A stretch of 42,359 nt of DNA from JADCGM01 sp943370355 (GCA_943370355.1 CALRQP020000028.1:1-42359), one strand, 5' to 3'. Shown: positions 1 through 7,296, counted from the stretch's first letter. The notes: a model not told the origin generated them from the sequence alone. A program made the numbers and translations.

Positions 1-32
1 ACCCCCGTCCGTAGGGAAGCGGCCCGCGCATC

Positions 33-108
33 GGGCTCGTAGCTCAGTCGGTAGAGCAACGGACTTTTAATCTGTAGGTCCCGGGTTCGAATCCCGGCGA
101 GCCCACCA
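33..108 (+). tRNA. tRNA-Lys (anticodon TTT)
   Basis: Complete cloverleaf. The acceptor stem pairs GGGCTCG (33-39) with CGAGCCC (98-104). The D-arm is AGCTCAGTCGGTAGAGC, the anticodon loop is CTTTTAA (64-70) with anticodon TTT at 66-68, and the T-arm contains GGTTCGAATCC. Discriminator base A105 is followed by an encoded CCA (106-108). The anticodon loop matches bacterial tRNA-Lys. No tRNA or rRNA partner is seen next to it. Confidence 0.97.
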
Positions 109-122
109 TGCGCGGCCCTCCC

Positions 123-147
123 GGAACTTCGCTCTCCCGCTGCCGTT
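123..147 (+). promoter_or_regulatory. Sigma-EcfG-type (general stress response) promoter
   Basis: GGAAC at 123-127 and CGTT at 144-147 are separated by 16 nt, which fits the alphaproteobacterial general stress promoter consensus GGAAC-N16/17-CGTT. A start site about 8 nt downstream would give a leader of about 25 nt to the ATG at 181, which has a Shine-Dalgarno GGGAG just upstream. It probably drives the 181-930 operon. The motif is read from sequence; use of it is inferred. Confidence 0.7.
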
Positions 148-180
148 TGTTGCCGCATCGATGGATGCGGGAGACGTTCG

Positions 181-357
181 ATGCCGCAGGGCGACAAATC
201 GGCCTATACCGACAAGCAGAAGCGCGAAGCCAAGCACATCGAGGATGGCTATGAGGCGAAGGGCGTGAGCCAAAAGGAGGTGGAAGCGCGCGCCTGGGCG
301 ACCGTCAACAAGCAGGACGGCGGCGGCAAAAAGTCCGGTTCCGGCCGCAAGAAATAG
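181..357 (+). CDS. Small basic protein of the 'plasmid stabilization protein' annotation family, probably stress-induced
   Basis: This 58-aa protein begins MPQGDKSAYTDKQKREAKHI and ends in a Gly/Lys-rich tail (GGGKKSGSGRKK). It is hydrophilic, helical and basic. Homologous-looking small proteins are widespread on alphaproteobacterial chromosomes and are usually labelled 'plasmid stabilization protein', although I know of no demonstrated plasmid role. The ATG is set by GGGAG seven bases upstream. The stop is one base from the next gene's ATG, so the three small genes 181-930 look co-transcribed. The sigma-EcfG-type promoter at 123-147 suggests a stress role. The molecular function is unknown. 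Confidence 0.8.
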   Translation: MPQGDKSAYTDKQKREAKHIEDGYEAKGVSQKEVEARAWATVNKQDGGGKKSGSGRKK

Positions 358-358
358 T

Positions 359-637
359 ATGGAAGCCGCTGCCAACTGGATCGCGCCGCTGACGACGACT
401 CTCGCTGCGGTGATGGTCGCGCTCAATGCCGGGACGCGGATCACGGGGTTCGGCTTTGTCGTTTTCTCAATCGGCTCGATCGCCTGGGCCTATATCGGCT
501 GGAGCAATGGCCAGATGAATCTGGTCTGGCAGAATATCATCCTGCTCGTCGTCAATCTCATCGGCATCTGGCGCTGGCTGGGTGTCCGCGCCCGCTATGA
601 GCAAGGCGCGGCCGTTGCTGCCGAACAGTCCGTCTGA
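359..637 (+). CDS. Small three-segment membrane protein, unknown function
   Basis: The 92-aa product has three hydrophobic stretches at about residues 8-25, 28-48 and 55-75, then a short polar alanine-rich tail, so it is probably an inner-membrane protein. Size and topology recall very small 3-TM families such as SemiSWEET, but no diagnostic motif was recognised and no function is assigned. It starts one base after the stop of the 58-aa gene and its TGA overlaps the next ATG (TGATG, 635-639), implying translational coupling within the presumed stress operon. Confidence 0.75.
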   Translation: MEAAANWIAPLTTTLAAVMVALNAGTRITGFGFVVFSIGSIAWAYIGWSNGQMNLVWQNIILLVVNLIGIWRWLGVRARYEQGAAVAAEQSV

Positions 638-930
638 TGGCGCTGCTTCCGACCGCAAAAATCTGCAGTGTCACGGTCGAGGCAGCGGATGGCGAGGCGC
701 TAGGCGCGATCCATGACCTGATGATCGACGCCGAGACCGGAACGATCCGCTATGCCGTCCTTGCTGTCGGCGGCGTCGCGGGGATCGGCGAGAAGCTGTT
801 CGCGCTCCCGTGGCACCGTGTCGATGCCGATGGCGACAGCCTGTCATCGACCCTGACGCGCGCTGAGCTTGATCGGCTTGACGGCTTCGACAAGGATGCC
901 TGGCCGACGGAGGCCGATCCGCGACTTTAG
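637..930 (+). CDS. PRC-barrel domain protein
   Basis: The 97-aa protein shows the PRC-barrel pattern: an opening beta-strand, GEALGAIHDLMIDAETGTIR (about residues 20-39), then AVLAVGGVAGIGEKLFALPW. PRC-barrel domains occur in RimM, photosynthetic reaction-centre H subunits and many small alphaproteobacterial stress proteins, where the ligand is usually unknown. There is no signal peptide, so it is probably cytoplasmic. Its ATG overlaps the stop of the small membrane protein, and the pair may work together at the membrane. Family is confident; function is not. Confidence 0.85.
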   Translation: MALLPTAKICSVTVEAADGEALGAIHDLMIDAETGTIRYAVLAVGGVAGIGEKLFALPWHRVDADGDSLSSTLTRAELDRLDGFDKDAWPTEADPRL

Positions 931-938
931 GAGCAGCG

Positions 939-1457
939 ATGACCGATTACCGCCCGTTGATCCTGACGGCGCGGTTCGATCCGCACGCGCAAGCCTTGTT
1001 CCAGCGGCTGCGCGAGACGCACTTTCCGCGGGAGCGCAATATCGTGCCGGCGCACCTGACGCTGTTCCACCACCTGCCGGGCGGCGAGCTTGCAGCGATC
1101 TCGGACTGGCTGTCGATGACGGCGCGCGCAGTGTCCGTTTTGGACGTCGCGGTCCCAGGTTTGCGATCTCTGGGGCGCGGGGTCGCCTTCGCGATCCGGT
1201 CGGACACCCTCGAGGACCTGCGCGCTCAACTCGCGGAGACGTGGCACGGCCTGCTGATCCCGCAGGACCGGCAGGGCTGGCGGCCGCATGTGACGATCCA
1301 GAACAAGGTGGAGCCAGCAGTCGCGAAGGCTCTGCTCGAAACGCTTTCGCGAGACTTCAAACCGTGGCGGTGCCGGATTCTCGGCCTGTCGCTGTGGCGC
1401 TATCTCGAGGGGCCGTGGGAAGCCGTCCGCGAGTTCCGCTTTCGCGGACCTAGCTGA
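939..1457 (+). CDS. 2'-5' RNA ligase / 2H phosphoesterase superfamily protein
   Basis: This 172-aa protein carries the two HxT motifs that define the 2H phosphoesterase fold: HLTL at residues 39-42 and HVTI at 116-119. Family members (LigT/ThpR, cyclic phosphodiesterases) act on 2',3'-cyclic phosphates or 2'-5' linkages in RNA; the substrate here cannot be told. Length fits the single-domain family. The ATG has a GGAG Shine-Dalgarno eight bases after the PRC-barrel stop, so it could be the last gene of the 181-1457 transcript. Its 3' end overlaps the convergent DUF3775 gene by 8 nt. Confidence 0.88.
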   Translation: MTDYRPLILTARFDPHAQALFQRLRETHFPRERNIVPAHLTLFHHLPGGELAAISDWLSMTARAVSVLDVAVPGLRSLGRGVAFAIRSDTLEDLRAQLAETWHGLLIPQDRQGWRPHVTIQNKVEPAVAKALLETLSRDFKPWRCRILGLSLWRYLEGPWEAVREFRFRGPS

Positions 1458-1851
1458 CCTGCCCGAGATCGCCGCAGTCGAGATCGAAGGCGGCAAGGCC
1501 GGCGTCGAGATAGGCGGCGAGCATCGGTAGGCCGAGCAGGAAGTCGGTCGCATTGCGGTGTTCGTCCTGCGCGGCTTCCAGGGCTTCATCCCACTCACTG
1601 CCGTCAAACGTGCCGCGCCCGACCAGCGCCAGCGCAATCAGGTCGAGCTGCTCATCCTCGGCCAGATCGTCGATCGCCGCACGCAGTTCTTCCTCGACGG
1701 GATTGTCGGCGGTGTCCTCGAGGACGTCGACATCCTTGTCGTCGCTGGGGTTCGAGCCCTCGTCCGGATCGGTCTCGGGGACCAGCACCTCGAATTCGCG
1801 CGCGCGGAGGATGATGCGGCAGACGCTGTCGAGCGAGATATTGAGGTCCAT
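1450..1851 (-). CDS. DUF3775 domain protein
   Basis: This acidic 133-aa protein has a conserved N-terminus (MDLNISLDSVCRIILRAREF), an Asp/Glu-rich linker (about 26-50), and a C-terminal DUF3775-type region (about 53-130) containing the pattern DEQLDLIALALVGRGTFDGS. DUF3775 is a small family found mainly in alphaproteobacteria, with no established function. It is transcribed toward the 2H phosphoesterase gene and overlaps it by 8 nt. A sigma-EcfG-type promoter sits 39 nt upstream of the ATG, so general-stress control is likely. Confidence 0.85.
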   Translation of the reverse strand: MDLNISLDSVCRIILRAREFEVLVPETDPDEGSNPSDDKDVDVLEDTADNPVEEELRAAIDDLAEDEQLDLIALALVGRGTFDGSEWDEALEAAQDEHRNATDFLLGLPMLAAYLDAGLAAFDLDCGDLGQVS

Positions 1852-1889
1852 GTGCCGGCTGCCTTCATTGCATGATGTTCGGCTAGGCT

Positions 1890-1914
1890 AACGGCGGGGC
1901 AGGGCGGGGGTTCC
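1890..1914 (-). promoter_or_regulatory. Sigma-EcfG-type promoter upstream of the DUF3775 gene
   Basis: On the minus strand GGAAC (1914-1910) and CGTT (1893-1890) are separated by exactly 16 nt. The DUF3775 start codon lies 39 nt downstream at 1851. The motif begins directly after the stop codon of the upstream nitronate monooxygenase-like gene, so it gives DUF3775 its own promoter. Confidence 0.65.
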
Positions 1915-2877
1915 TTATTCGGCTGCCTCGCGCAGCGACTGGCCGGTCCCGAGCAGCCGCGACTTGGCCGCAGCATATTCGCGCCGCAACCGGGCGACAA
2001 GTTCCGCCGCCGGTACGATTGCATCGACAGCGCCGATGCCTTGACCGCAGCCCCAGATTTCCTTCCACGCCTTGGGGGCGGCGTCGGAGCCGAAGTTCAT
2101 CGTCGAGACGTCGCCCTGCGGCAGTGCAGTCGGGTCCATTCCGGCGGCGCGCACCGATGGCGCGAGATAATTGCCGTGTACCCCGGTAAACAGGCTCGAA
2201 TAGACGATGTCGTCGGCATTGCTGTCGACGATCATCTGCTTGTAGCGCTCATCAGCGCGCGCCTCGTCGGTCGCGATGAAGGCCGAACCGATATAGCCGA
2301 AGTCGGCACCCATCGCCTGCGCGGCGAGCACGGCGTCGCCCGTGGCGATCGAACCCGACAGTGCGATGGGTCCATCGAACCACTGACGGATTTCCTGGAT
2401 CAGCGCGAAGGGCGACAGCGTCCCGGCGTGTCCGCCGGCACCCGCTGCGACCGGGATCAGCCCGTCCGCGCCCTTTTCGATCGCCTTGTGCGCGAAGCGG
2501 TTGTTGATGATGTCGTGGAAGACGATGCCGCCATAGCTGTGGATCGCCGCATTCACATCCTCGCGCGCGCCAAGTGAGGTGATGATGATCGGCACCTTAT
2601 ATTTGACGCAGAGCGCCAGGTCTTCGAGCAGCCGGTCGTTCGACCTGTGCACGATCAGATTGACCGCATAGGGCGCATCGTCGGGCCCGAGCTCAGCAGT
2701 CAGCCGCTGCAGCCATTCCTCAAACTGCGGAAGCGGTCGCGCATTGAGACTCGGGAAGGAGCCGACCACGCCCGCCTTGCACTGCGCGATCACGAGATCG
2801 GGATTGGAGATAATGAACAGCGGCGACGCGATGACCGGGATCGACAGGCGTCCTTCAAGGACGGCGGGCATGCTCAT
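1915..2877 (-). CDS. Nitronate monooxygenase / 2-nitropropane dioxygenase-like flavoprotein
   Basis: The 320-aa TIM-barrel FMN protein of the NMO/FabK-like family begins with a typical barrel entry (IPVIASPLFIISNPDLVIAQ). The flavin-site motif GGHAG is at about residues 148-152, followed by GPIALSGSIATGDAVLAAQA and GADFGYIGSAF. Family enzymes oxidise alkyl nitronates; some homologues are enoyl-ACP reductases, so the substrate is tentative. I chose the ATG at 2877 because GGAG lies 9 nt upstream; an open frame extends further upstream but looks non-coding. It follows leuA in the same direction, separated by a strong hairpin. Confidence 0.88.
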   Translation of the reverse strand: MSMPAVLEGRLSIPVIASPLFIISNPDLVIAQCKAGVVGSFPSLNARPLPQFEEWLQRLTAELGPDDAPYAVNLIVHRSNDRLLEDLALCVKYKVPIIITSLGAREDVNAAIHSYGGIVFHDIINNRFAHKAIEKGADGLIPVAAGAGGHAGTLSPFALIQEIRQWFDGPIALSGSIATGDAVLAAQAMGADFGYIGSAFIATDEARADERYKQMIVDSNADDIVYSSLFTGVHGNYLAPSVRAAGMDPTALPQGDVSTMNFGSDAAPKAWKEIWGCGQGIGAVDAIVPAAELVARLRREYAAAKSRLLGTGQSLREAAE

Positions 2878-2953
2878 CGCGTCAGTCTCCGAAACCAGTT
2901 GATAGCGCCGTTTCGGGCGAAAACAGGCCCGGCGGCAAGTCCGATTACAGACA

Positions 2954-2985
2954 GGGTTGGGCGGGTCTTCCGGACCCACCCACCC
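2954..2985 (-). terminator. Terminator-like hairpin after leuA
   Basis: In the minus-strand RNA, 2985-2973 pairs with 2967-2954 over 13 base pairs, with one G-U wobble and one bulged A, around a 5-nt loop. The wobble becomes a mismatch in the plus-strand RNA, so it is oriented for leuA, whose stop is 11 nt upstream. There is no clear U-tract, so it could equally be an RNA-stabilising hairpin. Confidence 0.5.
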
Positions 2986-2995
2986 GGCGTCGTTA

Positions 2996-4537
2996 CTACG
3001 CGCTCATCGCGGTCAGCGCGCTGCGGCCGCGCTTCACTTCAAGCTTGTTGAGCGCATTCACATAGGCACGCGCCGAGGCGACGAGCGTGTCGTTGTGAGC
3101 GCCGGTGCCGCGCGTCGTGCGGCCATTCTCGCTGAGCAGCACCGATACCTCCGCCTGCGCATCGGTACCGGCGGTCACCGCGTGGACCTGATAGAGCTGC
3201 AGCGTCGCCTCATCGTGCGGGGCTAGCTTGCGGATCGCATTGAACAGCGCATCGACGGGGCCATTGCCGCGCGTCGCCGCTGTCGATTCGACGCCGTCGA
3301 TGCTGAGCGTCAGGATCGCGCGCTGCGGCCCGTTCGAGCCGCAATAGACTTCGACCTCGACGACCTGGATCCGGTCGTGGCCGCGCAGCACCTCGTCGTC
3401 GACGAGCGCGACGATATCCTCGTCGAAGATTGCCTTCTTGGCGTCGGCGAGGTCCTTGAAGCGCTTGAACGCATCCTGGAACTCATTGTCGCCAAGCACA
3501 TAGCCTAGATCGCTCAACTTGTCTTTGAATGCGGCGCGCCCCGAATGTTTGCCGAGTACGAGGTTGGAATTGGCGACGCCGACCGATTCCGGCGTCATTA
3601 TCTCGTAGGTGGACGAGTCTTTCAGCATGCCGTCCTGATGGATGCCGCTCTCATGCGCAAAGGCATTCGCACCGACGATCGCCTTGTTGGGCTGCACCGC
3701 CATGCCGGTGATGCCCGAGACCATGCGGCTGGCGCGGGTGATCTCGGTCGACACGACATTGGTGCGATAGGGCATCACATCGCCGCGCACTTTCAATGCC
3801 ATCGCAATCTCTTCGACTGCAGCATTGCCGGCCCGCTCGCCGATGCCGTTGATCGTCGATTCGACCTGCCGCGCCCCTGACATCACCGCCGCCAGCGTAT
3901 TGGCCACGGCGAGGCCCAGGTCATTGTGGCAATGCGTCGAGAAGATCGCCTGATCGGCGTTGGGCACGCGTTCGATGACGTCACGGAACATCGCGCCATA
4001 GGTTTGCGGTGTCGCATAGCCGACGGTGTCGGGCAGGTTGATCGTCCGCGCCCCCGCATGGATGGCAATCTCGACGGCCCGCGCGAGGAAATCCGGATCG
4101 GTGCGCGTCGCATCCTCCGCCGACCACTCGACATCGGGGCAGAGATTGCGCGCGTGGCTCACCGACTGGCGAATCGCCTCCAGCACCTGCTCGGGCGCCA
4201 TGTTGAGCTTGACCCGCATATGCAGCGGCGACGTCGCGATGAAGGTGTGGATGCGCGGCAGCCGGGCGTGGCGCACGGCGGCCCAGGCCCGGTCGATGTC
4301 GGGAAGCGCGGCGCGGGCGAGGCTGGCGACGGTCGCGCGTTGGCACAATTTGGCGACCTCGGTCACCGCCTCGAAATCGCCGTCCGAGGCGATCGCGAAG
4401 CCGGCTTCGATGATATCGACGCCAAGAGCTTCCAATTGCGCTGCGACGCGCAGTTTCTCCTCGAGGTTCATCGAACAGCCGGGGGACTGTTCACCGTCTC
4501 GCAAGGTCGTATCGAAAATCAGGATCGTGTCAGTCAT
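2996..4537 (-). CDS. leuA: 2-isopropylmalate synthase
   Basis: LeuA condenses acetyl-CoA with 2-oxoisovalerate, the first committed step of leucine synthesis. The 513-aa length is normal for the LeuA type 1 family. The N-terminal HMGL-like barrel opens with TTLRDGEQSPGCSMN, contains the metal-binding histidines in FSTHCHNDLGLAVANTLAA, and has a second signature, GERAGNAAVEEIAM. The C-terminal ~150 residues form the LeuA dimerisation/leucine-feedback domain. The start has an AAGG Shine-Dalgarno about 10 nt upstream. A leucine-rich leader peptide and alternative hairpins lie between 4551 and 4683, so expression is probably controlled by ribosome-mediated attenuation. Confidence 0.97.
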   Translation of the reverse strand: MTDTILIFDTTLRDGEQSPGCSMNLEEKLRVAAQLEALGVDIIEAGFAIASDGDFEAVTEVAKLCQRATVASLARAALPDIDRAWAAVRHARLPRIHTFIATSPLHMRVKLNMAPEQVLEAIRQSVSHARNLCPDVEWSAEDATRTDPDFLARAVEIAIHAGARTINLPDTVGYATPQTYGAMFRDVIERVPNADQAIFSTHCHNDLGLAVANTLAAVMSGARQVESTINGIGERAGNAAVEEIAMALKVRGDVMPYRTNVVSTEITRASRMVSGITGMAVQPNKAIVGANAFAHESGIHQDGMLKDSSTYEIMTPESVGVANSNLVLGKHSGRAAFKDKLSDLGYVLGDNEFQDAFKRFKDLADAKKAIFDEDIVALVDDEVLRGHDRIQVVEVEVYCGSNGPQRAILTLSIDGVESTAATRGNGPVDALFNAIRKLAPHDEATLQLYQVHAVTAGTDAQAEVSVLLSENGRTTRGTGAHNDTLVASARAYVNALNKLEVKRGRSALTAMSA

Positions 4538-4550
4538 GATGAAATAGCCT

Positions 4551-4640
4551 TCATCCGAAAATTCATTGGGCGGTTCGGATGACCCTTAGGCGCTGTTGCT
4601 CGAGGCCGGAGCCGAGCGGAATCGCACGCCTAAGGGCGTG
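4551..4640 (-). promoter_or_regulatory. leuA leader RNA with mutually exclusive hairpins (attenuator)
   Basis: Reading the minus-strand RNA: hairpin A (4640-4625) is CACGCC-CUUA-GGCGUG and contains the leader peptide stop codon. Hairpin B (4617-4598) is a GC-rich stem. Segment 4592-4583 (CGCCUAAGGG) is the perfect 10-nt complement of 4636-4627, which overlaps hairpin A, so A and this long-range helix exclude each other. Hairpin D pairs 4582-4574 with 4559-4551 over 9 bp and ends at the leuA Shine-Dalgarno AAGG (4551-4548). No U-tract is visible, so control at translation initiation is as likely as termination. A TAAAAT -10-like box lies at 4747-4742. Structures were read by eye, not folded. 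Confidence 0.7.
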
Positions 4641-4683
4641 TAAGTCGAAGGAGCGTAAGTGCGAGGCGGGTCGCCAACTTCAT
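4630..4683 (-). CDS. leuL: Leucine-rich leader peptide (leuL-type)
   Basis: This short ORF encodes MKLATRLALTLLRLTRP (17 aa) with six leucines, five of them within the eight residues LALTLLRL, encoded by TTG, CTC and CTT. It lies 92 nt upstream of leuA on the same strand, and its TAG stop falls inside the loop of a perfect 6-bp hairpin. That is the arrangement of a ribosome-stalling leader peptide for leucine attenuation. The Shine-Dalgarno is weak (GAAAG directly before the ATG). The ORF is seen directly; its role is inferred from position and composition. The 4538-4878 stretch otherwise holds only promoter and leader sequence. Confidence 0.75.
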   Translation of the reverse strand: MKLATRLALTLLRLTRP

Positions 4684-4878
4684 CTTTCGATCAGTATCAG
4701 GCCGCCCGGCGTTCGCCAAGTGACGAAAATACTGTCGGAATATTTTACACTTTTGTCATGCTGCGACACATTGCCCACGGTCAAGTTGCTGGTTGCGTTG
4801 ATGAAACGACAACTGGCATATCTGCTGCATGTGGTTACGCGCATGGGCTGCGCCAGCGCGGCCGGAAGGACATTGAAT

Positions 4879-5568
4879 ATGTTGAAGCTCCGCCTCGCAC
4901 TTCTTGCCGCAGCCGTTGCTGCCATCCCGGCCGGTGCCGCGACGATCAATTACGGCGGCATTCCCGCCACAGGCGGCGGCTATACGACGGCGCTGACGGG
5001 TGCAGGCGTGACGACCGAGACGTTCAACGGCACGACCGGCCATTGCGGTGTGACGACGGGCATCACCGTCACTGGCAACTACCAGATCGTGACGGGCAGC
5101 CAGGTCAATTATTACGCGGCGCCCGCTGGCGACACGACCTGCTACATGAGCATCCCGAAGAATGGCAGCAACGGCACCGCGACCGTGTCGCCGCTGTCGT
5201 TGATCACCCCGAACAAGAAGCTCACCTATTTCGGCCTCTACTGGGGCTCGATCGACAATTACAATTCGATCGAATTCTACAACAACAACACGCTGGTCAC
5301 GACGGTGACGGGCGCGCAGGCGCTCGCTGCCAACGCGGTGCCGGGCAATCAGTCGTCGGGCGGGTCGAACCGCTATGTGAACATCTATTTCTCGCCGAAC
5401 GAGATCGTGAACAAGGTCAAGTTCATCAGCAACGGCATCGCCTTCGAATTCGACAATGTCGCGTTCAAGACCGTGAAGACGCCTGAGCCCGCCTCGCTGG
5501 CGCTGTTCGGCGGCGGCCTGCTCGCCGTTGCGGTCGCCAAGCGCCGCCGCCGCCGGATCGCGCGCTAA
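4879..5568 (+). CDS. PEP-CTERM sorting-domain exported protein
   Basis: The 229-aa secreted protein has an N-terminal signal peptide (MLKLRLALLAAAVAAIPAGA) and a C-terminal PEP-CTERM tripartite tail: PEPASLALFG, a hydrophobic segment, then KRRRRR. PEP-CTERM proteins are recognised and cleaved by an exosortase and are usually linked to exopolysaccharide or biofilm formation. The mature part is Thr/Asn/Gly-rich and beta-rich, without a recognised catalytic motif. The start at 4879 has GGAAGGA nine bases upstream; a longer frame back to 4579 lacks a signal peptide. No exosortase is in the window. Its stop directly abuts the convergent yceI-like stop. Confidence 0.88.
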   Translation: MLKLRLALLAAAVAAIPAGAATINYGGIPATGGGYTTALTGAGVTTETFNGTTGHCGVTTGITVTGNYQIVTGSQVNYYAAPAGDTTCYMSIPKNGSNGTATVSPLSLITPNKKLTYFGLYWGSIDNYNSIEFYNNNTLVTTVTGAQALAANAVPGNQSSGGSNRYVNIYFSPNEIVNKVKFISNGIAFEFDNVAFKTVKTPEPASLALFGGGLLAVAVAKRRRRRIAR

Positions 5569-6183
5569 TTATTCGGCCGCAAAGGCCGCGTTGATCGTCA
5601 GGTCGACGCGGTCGCCGACCAGCGGCACGCCATAGCTGATCCCGAACTCGCTGCGGCTGATTGTCGTCGTCGCGGCAAAGCCGACGTTGATTTTCGGCGG
5701 GCCCATGACCATCGGACCAGCGCCGACGAAGCGCGCCTTCAGCGTCACCGGCTTTGTCACGCCCTTCAGCGTCAGATCACCTGTGATTGTCGCAGTGGTC
5801 CCGTCGACGATCACCTTGGTCGACACGAACTTGCCTTCGGGGAACTTTGCCGAGTCGAAGAATTCGGGCTTTTGGAGATGGGCATTGAGCGCCGGATCGG
5901 TGGTGAGCACTTTGGCAATCGGGAAGCTGACCTCAACCTTGGCTGCCGACGGATTCTTGGGATCTAGCGTCAGGCTGCCAGTCGGTTGGACGAACTGGCC
6001 CGCATATTCGCTGAAGCCCAGATGCGTGAGGCTGAACAGCACCTGCGAATGCGCCGAGTCGATCTTGTAGCGGCCGGCAACGACGCGCGACGGGTCGGGC
6101 ATCCCGGGCGCGGTGGTCGGCATCTGCGCCGCGACGGGCAGCGCCGTAGCGAGTAGGAGGGCAGCAACAATCTGTGAGCGCAT
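5569..6183 (-). CDS. YceI family periplasmic protein
   Basis: The 204-aa protein has a signal peptide (MRSQIVAALLLATALPVAAQ) and a YceI lipocalin-like barrel: YKIDSAHSQVLFSLTHLGFS at the start, KVEVSFPIAKVLT in the middle, and GDLTLKGVTKPVTLKARF near the centre of the domain. YceI proteins bind polyisoprenoid lipids in the periplasm. The start is fixed by GGAG seven bases upstream of the ATG at 6183. It lies downstream of ilvC on the same strand but behind a strong hairpin, so it is probably not part of the ilv operon. Confidence 0.92.
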   Translation of the reverse strand: MRSQIVAALLLATALPVAAQMPTTAPGMPDPSRVVAGRYKIDSAHSQVLFSLTHLGFSEYAGQFVQPTGSLTLDPKNPSAAKVEVSFPIAKVLTTDPALNAHLQKPEFFDSAKFPEGKFVSTKVIVDGTTATITGDLTLKGVTKPVTLKARFVGAGPMVMGPPKINVGFAATTTISRSEFGISYGVPLVGDRVDLTINAAFAAE

Positions 6184-6199
6184 GGCAGGACTCCAAAGG

Positions 6200-6239
6200 G
6201 GCAGGGAGCGCGACCATGCCGCGCCCCCGCTTCCCTGCC
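6200..6239 (-). terminator. Terminator-like hairpin between ilvC and the yceI-like gene
   Basis: In the minus-strand RNA GGCAGGGA (6239-6232) pairs with its complement at 6207-6200, and after a bulged A the stem continues with GCG/CGC, giving about 11 pairs. CCUUU follows shortly after. It begins 9 nt after the ilvC stop, a typical position for an intrinsic terminator, though the U-tract is short. Confidence 0.5.
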
Positions 6240-6248
6240 AAGCAAGCT

Positions 6249-7268
6249 TTAGTTCTTCGCCTTGTCGACCAGCTTGTTCTTGCCGATCCACGGCATCATC
6301 GCGCGGAGTTCGGAGCCGACCTTCTCGATCGGATGCGCGGCGGCCGCCTTGCGGGCAGCCTTCAGCTCGGGCTGACCGGCGCGGTTGTCCAGGATGAAAT
6401 TCTTCACGAAGCGGCCGCCCTGGATGTCGGCGAGCACGCGTTTCATCTCGGCCTTGGTCGCGTCGGTGATGATGCGCGGACCCGTGGTGATGTCGCCATA
6501 TTCGGCGGTGTTGGAAATTGAGTAGCGCATGTTGGCGATCCCGCCCTCGTACATGAGGTCGACGATGAGCTTCACCTCGTGCAGGCACTCGAAATAGGCC
6601 ATTTCGGGCGCATAGCCCGCTTCGGTCAGAGTCTCGAACCCGGCTTGGATGAGGTGAGTGAGGCCACCGCACAGCACGGCCTGCTCGCCGAACAGGTCAG
6701 TCTCGCATTCCTCGCGGAAATTCGTCTCGATGATGCCCGAGCGGCCACCGCCGACGGCTGAAGCATAGGACAGCGCCAGATCATGGGCATTGCCGCTGGC
6801 GTCCTGCGCGACCGCGATCAGGCAGGGCACGCCGCCGCCGCGCTGATATTCGGAGCGCACGGTGTGCCCGGGCCCCTTCGGCGCAATCATGATCACGTCG
6901 AGGTCGGCGCGCGGCTCAATCAGCGCGAAGTGGATGTTGAGGCCGTGTGCGAAGGCAAGCGTCGCACCCTGCTTGAGGTTCGGCGCGAGGTCTTCAGCAT
7001 AGATCGCCGCCTGATGCTCGTCGGGTGCGAGGATCATGATGACATCGGCCCATTTCGCGGCATCGACGTTCGACAGCACCTTGAACCCGGCCCCCTCGGC
7101 TTTCGCCGCCGTCGCCGAACCGGGGCGCAGCGCCACGGCGACCTCAGAAACACCTGAATCGCGCAGATTCTGCGCATGGGCATGGCCCTGGCTACCATAG
7201 CCGAGAATGGCGACCTTCTTGCCCTTGATCAGCCCGATATCGGCATCTGCATCGTAATAGACGCGCAT
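6249..7268 (-). CDS. ilvC: Ketol-acid reductoisomerase (NADP+), class I
   Basis: IlvC converts acetolactate or acetohydroxybutyrate to the dihydroxy acids of valine and isoleucine synthesis. The 339-aa length is that of the short class I enzyme. The N-terminal Rossmann domain has VAILGYGSQGHAHAQNLRDS, with an NADPH-type VALRPGS following. The C-terminal knotted helical domain contains the metal ligands in DLFGEQAVLCGG and the pattern ECLHEVKLIVDLMYEGG. It is the third gene of ilvB-ilvH-ilvC, separated from ilvH by 160 nt holding a large inverted repeat, so its transcription may be partly uncoupled. Confidence 0.97.
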   Translation of the reverse strand: MRVYYDADADIGLIKGKKVAILGYGSQGHAHAQNLRDSGVSEVAVALRPGSATAAKAEGAGFKVLSNVDAAKWADVIMILAPDEHQAAIYAEDLAPNLKQGATLAFAHGLNIHFALIEPRADLDVIMIAPKGPGHTVRSEYQRGGGVPCLIAVAQDASGNAHDLALSYASAVGGGRSGIIETNFREECETDLFGEQAVLCGGLTHLIQAGFETLTEAGYAPEMAYFECLHEVKLIVDLMYEGGIANMRYSISNTAEYGDITTGPRIITDATKAEMKRVLADIQGGRFVKNFILDNRAGQPELKAARKAAAAHPIEKVGSELRAMMPWIGKNKLVDKAKN

Positions 7269-7296
7269 TTTCGTTCGTCCCTCTGTTCAACCCCTT

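Noticed and set aside
4579..4878. 100-codon N-terminal extension of the PEP-CTERM protein
   Set aside because: The extension has no signal peptide and covers the leu leader on the other strand; the ATG at 4879 has a strong Shine-Dalgarno and a perfect signal peptide.
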